Source: Tannerella sp. (GTDB lineage: Bacteria; Bacteroidota; Bacteroidia; Bacteroidales; Tannerellaceae). From it: DNA of 15,084 bases. Location: assembly GCA_031283785.1 (NCBI GenBank), contig JAITBC010000353.1:1-15084 (forward strand). The letters run 5' to 3'. The translations under genes were made by a program, and so were the position numbers. The notes beneath the pieces are model-generated. The model had not been told where the DNA came from, did not search any database, and was given only the letters and a program-made list of their open reading frames with translations. How positions within the stretch are numbered: position 1 is the stretch's first letter; every line of letters begins with the position of its first letter. Of the stretch, positions 10,476 through 15,084 are shown in pieces.

Positions 10476-13388
10476 ATGATGACGCCATTCTTAAAACAAA
10501 TTGCAACGATTTTCTACGACAGATACGGTCAGGACATACACCGTATGACGTTCGTTTTCCCAAACAAGCGTTCGGGGATGTTTTTCCGCAAATACCTCTC
10601 GGAAGCTGCAGCAAGACCTGTCTTTTCACCCGCCATACTGACGATAAACGACCTTTTCCAAAAACTTAATCCCAAGCAACAGGCCGACCGTATAAAACTC
10701 CTGTTCATGTTGTACGACATTTATAAACGGCAAAGCGACGGGGGAGAAACTTTCGACGATTTCGTTTACTGGGGAGAAATGCTCCTGAATGATTTCGACG
10801 ATATCGATAAATACCTTGTCGATGCCCGGCAATTATTCACTAACGTCACGGATATTAACCGCATCGACGAGACGTTCGCCTATCTGACGCCGTCACAAAT
10901 ACAGGCCATACGCTCATTCTGGTCGTCATTCGGGATGGGAGGCAACGACAAAACGGAAAGCTACGATTCGAATCGGCGTTTTTTCCTGCACATATGGGAG
11001 CTGCTATATCCCGTATATACGGAACTGCGCGAGCGGCTTGCGGCCGAAGGAATGGCTTATGAAGGCATGATTTATCGTGAAGTAGTCGAAAACCTTGAGA
11101 AAATGCCTTCCCCTGCTTTCAAAAAAATAGTCTTTATAGGGTTTAATGCACTCACGAAGGCAGAAAAAATGCTTTTTAAACACTTGAAGGAGCAAGGCAT
11201 CGCCGATTTTTACTGGGATTACGCTTCCGAAAAAATAAAAGATGAAGACAACCGGGCTTCTTTCTTCATGAATGAAAACCTCCGCCTGTTTCCTTCGGAA
11301 CATGCGCTACCCGAAGAAGAAGCGGAGCAGACACAATTTGAATTGATAGGCGTCCCGTCGCGTATCGGACAGGCAAAACAGGTTTATACCCTGCTTGAAA
11401 AACTATCGGAAAAAGGAACAATGCGCGCGGACGAGGCCATGCGAACAGCAATCGTACTGCCTGACGAGCAACTTCTGATGCCGGTACTGAACGCCATCCC
11501 CGAACCCGTTTCCCGCATAAACGTTACACTCGGCTATCCCCTGTCCGGCACGCTTGTAGCTTCATTAATGAACTCCCTGCAATCATTGCGGAAGAACGTC
11601 CGGATAACGGACGACGACATTCGGTTTTATCACCGTGATGTAATCGCCGTCCTGCGACACAAATACATATCATCCGCATTACCCGCCGAAACATCCGCAT
11701 TAGTAAAAGACATTACGGAACACAATCAGATATATATACCCGTCAAAACGTTCGAAAAGTCACCTTTGTTAACATTACTTTTCTCCACACCTGCTACCGC
11801 TGCCGAGACTTTCGACTACCTGACGGATATTCTCGAAAAATTGAATGTATATTTATTAACCACCGACGAAGAAAACGCCGGGACAAACGAACTAACGTCA
11901 GCGACGAACGCTGAAACGAACGTCAGAAGCGATGCCTTAGAACAGGAATTTTTATTTTATTATTATTCGATGGTAAACCGTATGCGGGAATTGATACGGG
12001 AAGCAGGAACGGATATGTCGACCGATACCTGTTTCAGGCTGTTAAGAAAAATGACGGATTCCACTAAAATACCATTTTATGGCGAACCGCTGTCCGGCCT
12101 CCAGATTATGGGAACGCTCGAAACACGTGCACTCGACTTCGAGAACCTCATCCTGTTATCGGTAAACGAAGGTATATTCCCGGCAAAAAGCACGGCCAAC
12201 TCGTTCATACCTTATCACCTGCGTAAAGGATTTGACCTCCCTTCGCCGGAGCACCAGGATGCCATATGGGCGTATCATTTCTATCGCATGATATACCGTG
12301 CAAAAAAAGTGACAATGCTCTACGACACACGCGCCGACGGGCTTCAAAGCGGTGAGGTGAGCCGGTTCATACGCCAGTTGATTTACCATTACCAAACGCC
12401 GGTACAGCGGAAATTATCCGTCTACGACGTATCTTCATCGCACGTCGCACCGCTCTGCGTCGATAAAGACGAGGATACGATGCGCCTGCTCACAGCTTAC
12501 GAAGCGGATAAAAGTCTTTCCGCAAGCGCCATCAACATCTACCTTGACTGTCCGCTGAAATTTTATTTTTCCGTGCTCAGGGGCATTAACGAAGAAGAGG
12601 CTGTCAGCGAAACGCTCGAAAACGACACGTTCGGCACTATTCTTCACCATGTTATGGAACTGACATACAAACCTTTATGCGGAAAAACAGTGACTGCCGA
12701 CCTGCTCAAACTCGCCGCACAGGAAAAAAATATGACGGCAATCATACAACAAGCGTTTGCCGACGATTTCTTCCATACGGAAAAACCGCATCCACTCACC
12801 GGACAGGCGTATCTTTACGGCGAAACAATCCGGAAATACGCCTGTAAAGCGCTCGAATACGACCGTTCGACGCCGCCGTTCGTCTATATTGGTTCCGAAA
12901 AACTTTTCCACACTTCTTTAGAGATAAAGGGAGGTCGTAAAATACGGATAAAAGGATTCATTGACAGAATAGACAGGATCGGCGATATTGTCCGCATTAC
13001 AGATTATAAAAGCGGCCGTCCGTCGGCCCTGACTTTCGGCTCGATGGAAAGCCTGTTCGACATGACGGCTAAAGAACGCAAAAAAGCCATCCTGCAGGTA
13101 TTCCTGTATGCATGGATATACGCGAAAGAAGACGGTGAAAAAAACCTCCGGCCGGAGGTATTTTATATGCGCAACCTTTTCGGCCGGGAAGAATTTGACC
13201 CGCTCATACGTCAGGTTAACGGCAAAGAAAAAACGGTAATCGAAAATTTCAGCCTCTACCATGAAGCATTTGAAGAACACCTGCGCAATTGCCTGAATGA
13301 AATGTTCGACGCGGAAAAACCCTTCACGCAGACACAAAACCCCTTCGTCTGCGAATATTGCCCCTTCACGGGCATTTGCGGAAGGTAA
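10476..13388 (+). CDS. AddB-like PD-(D/E)XK nuclease with Fe-S cluster
   Basis: This is a 970-residue protein resembling the AddB subunit of the AddAB helicase-nuclease, which processes double-strand DNA ends for recombination. The N-terminal part is a degenerate helicase fold: where a Walker A would sit it reads FVFPNKRSGMFFRKYL (about 26-41), without GKT. The C-terminal third is a nuclease. It has ILHHVMEL near H724 (the RecB-family histidine), GFIDRID with D830 and D833, and ITDYKSGR with D843 and K845 as the PD-(D/E)XK core. Four cysteines (C692 in YLDCPLKF; C959, C962 and C968 in CEYCPFTGIC) reproduce the C...CxxCxxxxxC Fe-S pattern of AddB. An Asn/Thr/Glu-rich segment near 470-490 looks like a flexible insert. 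Starts at 10476 and 10479 (ATGATG) cannot be told apart. It follows permease 2 by 20 bases and may be read through from the efflux operon. No AddA partner is in the window. At 970 residues it is shorter than Bacillus AddB. Confidence 0.88.
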   Translation: MMTPFLKQIATIFYDRYGQDIHRMTFVFPNKRSGMFFRKYLSEAAARPVFSPAILTINDLFQKLNPKQQADRIKLLFMLYDIYKRQSDGGETFDDFVYWGEMLLNDFDDIDKYLVDARQLFTNVTDINRIDETFAYLTPSQIQAIRSFWSSFGMGGNDKTESYDSNRRFFLHIWELLYPVYTELRERLAAEGMAYEGMIYREVVENLEKMPSPAFKKIVFIGFNALTKAEKMLFKHLKEQGIADFYWDYASEKIKDEDNRASFFMNENLRLFPSEHALPEEEAEQTQFELIGVPSRIGQAKQVYTLLEKLSEKGTMRADEAMRTAIVLPDEQLLMPVLNAIPEPVSRINVTLGYPLSGTLVASLMNSLQSLRKNVRITDDDIRFYHRDVIAVLRHKYISSALPAETSALVKDITEHNQIYIPVKTFEKSPLLTLLFSTPATAAETFDYLTDILEKLNVYLLTTDEENAGTNELTSATNAETNVRSDALEQEFLFYYYSMVNRMRELIREAGTDMSTDTCFRLLRKMTDSTKIPFYGEPLSGLQIMGTLETRALDFENLILLSVNEGIFPAKSTANSFIPYHLRKGFDLPSPEHQDAIWAYHFYRMIYRAKKVTMLYDTRADGLQSGEVSRFIRQLIYHYQTPVQRKLSVYDVSSSHVAPLCVDKDEDTMRLLTAYEADKSLSASAINIYLDCPLKFYFSVLRGINEEEAVSETLENDTFGTILHHVMELTYKPLCGKTVTADLLKLAAQEKNMTAIIQQAFADDFFHTEKPHPLTGQAYLYGETIRKYACKALEYDRSTPPFVYIGSEKLFHTSLEIKGGRKIRIKGFIDRIDRIGDIVRITDYKSGRPSALTFGSMESLFDMTAKERKKAILQVFLYAWIYAKEDGEKNLRPEVFYMRNLFGREEFDPLIRQVNGKEKTVIENFSLYHEAFEEHLRNCLNEMFDAEKPFTQTQNPFVCEYCPFTGICGR

Positions 13389-13439
13389 AATCACGAAACA
13401 AACGCAAATACTCAACAAAGAAGCAGGAGGAACAAGCTA

Positions 13440-13820
13440 TCAATCATCGCATGGCACTTGATCCCTCAATTTAAACCATGATTGGCCATTAGTAAATTCT
13501 TTGTATACAATCGAATAGGGCGAATCGTCAACAGTCCCTAATTAACACTCATTTACATTGGCATATACATTTCCGTCAGGCATTATTGTCAGTTTGCCAA
13601 AATCTTCAGTATTAAACGCCTGTCGCATAAAAATTTCATTTTTGGATAAATCAATATTATCCAACTCATCTTTTTCGATAAATATATAAATCAAGAACAG
13701 GTTCTACATCGTTTCTGTTGTGCCGATGTTTTTAAGATTAATCAAATTTTTTCGTCTATTAATCCAATCATTTTCGCAATGCCTGTTTATTATTTGAATT
13801 TGATAATTCGGTAGTGTCAT
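13440..13820 (-). pseudogene. Decayed pseudo-rSAM/SPASM protein remnant of a Bacteroidales RiPP system
   Basis: One minus-strand frame from 13820 down to 13440 (127 codons) shows a protein remnant interrupted by TAG (13704-13706) and TAA (13560-13562), ending at TGA 13440-13442. The best part, 13703-13440, contains YIFIEKDELDN, NTEDFGKLTIMPDGNVYAN and LGTVDDSPYSIVYKE, then NGQSWFKLRDQVPCDD. This closely resembles, from memory, the C-terminal end of the pseudo-rSAM/SPASM proteins that accompany GG-Bacteroidales peptide precursors and radical SAM maturases. In intact relatives PC-x2-C is followed by a Cys-rich SPASM tail of about 25 residues; here the frame stops at PCDD, so the tail is gone. 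An alternative-frame stretch around 13680-13710 (DVEPVLDLYIY) suggests a small indel as well. The stretch is AT-richer than the flanking genes, with no start signal. The upper part (13820-13704) I cannot assign. The fragment cannot make a working protein. Confidence 0.6.
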
Positions 13821-13829
13821 AAATTATCA

Positions 13830-13961
13830 GGACGAATTATTCCCATATGTACCCGTTTTGTAATAATACTTTTCTATGTACATTCCAATCACATTATCGT
13901 GTATCTGCTCATTTAAGACACCACACACGATGTTGCAGTACAATATATTATTAATTTCGCA
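13830..13961 (-). other. Unassigned coding-like remnant in the AT-rich gap
   Basis: Upstream of the SPASM remnant and in the same minus-strand frame is a 44-codon open stretch. It is bounded by TGA TAA (13829-13824) on the low side and TAG TGA on the high side. It reads CNIVCGVLNEQIHDNVIG and MYIEKYYYKTGTYG, with protein-like composition, but it has no start codon that makes sense and I recognise no family. It may be more of the same decayed gene, a different broken gene, or chance in AT-rich DNA. Nothing on the plus strand of 13389-14000 looks coding. Confidence 0.2.
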
Positions 13962-13990
13962 TCACTAAAAGAAGCTATTTCCCTTTCAAA

Positions 13991-14010
13991 AATCCCCATA
14001 AATGGGGATT
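13991..14010. promoter_or_regulatory. Perfect 9-bp inverted repeat, candidate operator
   Basis: The arms are AATCCCCAT and ATGGGGATT, separated by two bases (AA), and the match is perfect over 18 positions. The right arm overlaps the -33 element of the promoter proposed for the ABC exporter, which is where a repressor would bind. On the plus strand no T-run follows, so it is not a plus-strand terminator. On the minus strand it is followed by TTTG, so a weak leftward terminator is an alternative. The G/C-rich arms stand out in an AT-rich region. Confidence 0.5.
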
Positions 14011-14039
14011 GCCGGTTATCTCGCCAAGGCGTATTTTTG
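14008..14039 (+). promoter_or_regulatory. Bacteroidetes-type promoter for the ABC exporter
   Basis: ATTG at 14008-14011 (three of four matches to the -33 TTTG) is followed by exactly 20 bases and then TATTTTTG at 14032-14039, a perfect match to TAnnTTTG. The start ATG at 14067 is 27 bases beyond the -7 element, leaving a short leader. The leader has no clear Shine-Dalgarno sequence; GATAAGGGAT (14051-14060) contains a short purine run that could help. Confidence 0.55.
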
Positions 14040-14066
14040 CATTTTCTTTTGATAAGGGATATTGCC

Positions 14067-15084
14067 ATGTTTGAAATGATACGAAAAAGGTTCGCGCTCT
14101 CGACCAAAGGCGCAAAAGATTTCTGCAAAGGGGTACTGATGACTGCGCTGCTCGATTCGGCGCTGATGCTTACAGCCGTTTTTGCCTTTCTGTTTCTGGA
14201 CGATTATCTGCTTCCCGTCTTTCTGCCGTCGGCAAGTGCCGTGCATGGCATGGTTTACTACGTCGTGATGGGTGTCATCTTTATGCTTGTGATGTATGTG
14301 ATAGCTGTTTTCCAGTACCGCAGCACGTATATAACCGTTTACGACGAAAGCGCTACCCGACGCATCTCGCTTGCGGAAAAACTGCGCAAGCTGCCGCTGG
14401 CGTATTTCGGAGAGAAAAACCTGTCGGACCTGACCGCAACCATCATGGACGACTGCACTGATCTCGAACATACCTTTTCGCACGCCGTGCCGCAGCTGTT
14501 TGCTTCGCTCGTCAGCATTCTGCTTATCGTCGCCGGACTGTTTTTCTACAACTGGCAGTTGACGCTGGCGCTCTTTTGGGTCGTGCCGCTGGCCATGACT
14601 ATCATTCTCGTAGCGAAAAAGAAAGTGGGACGCCTCAACAGGGAATATTATCAAGCTAAGCGCACCGTGAGCGAGCATATTCAGGAAGGGCTTGAGTGTG
14701 TCCGCGAAATCAAATCGTGCACCCGCGAACAGGATTATCTCGCACAGCTGAACGCTAAAATCGACTTTAGCGAAAAGATGCAGACACGCGGCGAACTGCT
14801 TATCGGAATATTGGTAAACGTTTCGCAAAGCGTGCTGAAACTCGGAACGGCAAGCGTCATTATAGTAGGCGCAAGCCTGCTCTCCTGCAGCGCGATTGGG
14901 ATGTTTACCTACCTGATATTTATTCTCGTGGCGTCGCGCATATACGCCCCGATAGAAGAGGTGTTCAATAACCTTATGGCGCTGATTTTCCTTGACGTCC
15001 GCATTAACCGTATGAACGAAATGGAAGCTTTGCCGGTGCAGCAAGGAACGACCGATTTTGAGCCTGCCGGATTCGACATTGAGT
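14067..15084 (+). CDS. ABC exporter, permease half of a fused permease-ATPase (3' end cut off by window)
   Basis: This is an open reading frame from ATG 14067 that stays open for 339 codons to the window edge. It is the type I ABC exporter transmembrane domain, which moves a substrate outward using ATP. Six hydrophobic segments are visible at about residues 22-44, 61-83, 141-161, 163-183, 244-272 and 278-296. The cytoplasmic stretch LRKLPLAYFGEKNLSDLTAT (106-125) is the family's characteristic pattern after TM2. Residues 195-230 (long helix with EHIQEGLECVREIKSCTRE) fit the TM4-TM5 intracellular extension. The ATP-binding domain should start near residue 335-340 and lies outside the window, so this may be a half-transporter pairing with a following gene, as in YbtP/YbtQ-type pairs. 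Substrate unknown. It has its own promoter and candidate operator upstream and is set off from the efflux operon by the degenerate region. Confidence 0.88.
   Translation, partial: MFEMIRKRFALSTKGAKDFCKGVLMTALLDSALMLTAVFAFLFLDDYLLPVFLPSASAVHGMVYYVVMGVIFMLVMYVIAVFQYRSTYITVYDESATRRISLAEKLRKLPLAYFGEKNLSDLTATIMDDCTDLEHTFSHAVPQLFASLVSILLIVAGLFFYNWQLTLALFWVVPLAMTIILVAKKKVGRLNREYYQAKRTVSEHIQEGLECVREIKSCTREQDYLAQLNAKIDFSEKMQTRGELLIGILVNVSQSVLKLGTASVIIVGASLLSCSAIGMFTYLIFILVASRIYAPIEEVFNNLMALIFLDVRINRMNEMEALPVQQGTTDFEPAGFDIE

Noticed and set aside
13389..13440. Possible terminator after the nuclease gene
   Set aside because: I found no G/C-rich hairpin followed by a T-run on the plus strand in this stretch.
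13805..13838. AATTCG / CGAATT inverted repeat with a 22-base loop
   Set aside because: Six-base arms with a long loop are expected by chance, and no transposase or target duplication accompanies it.
13913..14128. A 71-codon minus-strand open frame with an ATG
   Set aside because: Most of its upper half is antisense to the ABC exporter start and promoter, and the product is not recognisable. Its lower end falls in decayed DNA.
14016..15044. A 342-codon open frame on the minus strand
   Set aside because: It is the antisense shadow of the ABC exporter permease domain on the plus strand, whose translation shows clear membrane helices and family motifs. The minus-strand product is His/Gln/Arg-rich with no recognisable domain.

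Overview
The window looks like a Bacteroidales (Bacteroidota) chromosome of moderate GC content. Three things point there. Promoters match the Bacteroidetes pattern (TTTG, about 20 bases, TAnnTTTG). Gene starts sit in A/T-rich leaders without a Shine-Dalgarno sequence. The proteins (YkpA/YbiT-type ABC-F ATPase, tandem RND permeases, AddB-like nuclease without Walker A, pseudo-rSAM/SPASM remnant) also have a Bacteroidales flavour. All identifications come from reading the sequence and from remembered family motifs; nothing was searched.

Layout. (1) 1-1163, minus strand: most of an ABC-F ATPase, running off the left edge. (2) 1164-1366: a divergent intergenic region with a very good Bacteroidetes promoter for the ABC-F gene and a -7 element for the efflux operon. 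(3) 1367-10455, plus strand: a compact efflux operon of lipoprotein membrane-fusion protein, RND permease, TolC-like outer-membrane factor and a second, divergent RND permease. The gaps are 9, 7 and 34 bases. One adaptor and one channel with two different permeases suggests a heteromeric pump of the MdtBC kind. (4) 10476-13388, plus strand: a 970-residue AddB-like PD-(D/E)XK nuclease with an intact Fe-S cysteine set, 20 bases after the second permease. (5) 13389-14066: an AT-rich stretch with no intact gene. On its minus strand it carries the decayed C-terminal end of a pseudo-rSAM/SPASM protein of the kind found in Bacteroidales ribosomal-peptide (RiPP) clusters. Near its right end are a perfect 9-bp inverted repeat and a promoter. 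(6) 14067-15084, plus strand: the membrane half of an ABC exporter, running off the right edge.

In the working model, genes 1367-10455 form one tripartite pump spanning both membranes and driven by the proton gradient. The nuclease gene is probably co-transcribed, but its job (DNA-end processing with an AddA-type helicase encoded elsewhere) is unrelated. No regulator of the pump is encoded in the window. I saw no tRNA, rRNA, CRISPR array, intact insertion sequence or convincing intrinsic terminator. The least ordinary signals are the RiPP-system remnant, the palindrome over the exporter promoter, and the TTG start of the second permease, which overlaps the stop of a three-codon ATG reading frame.
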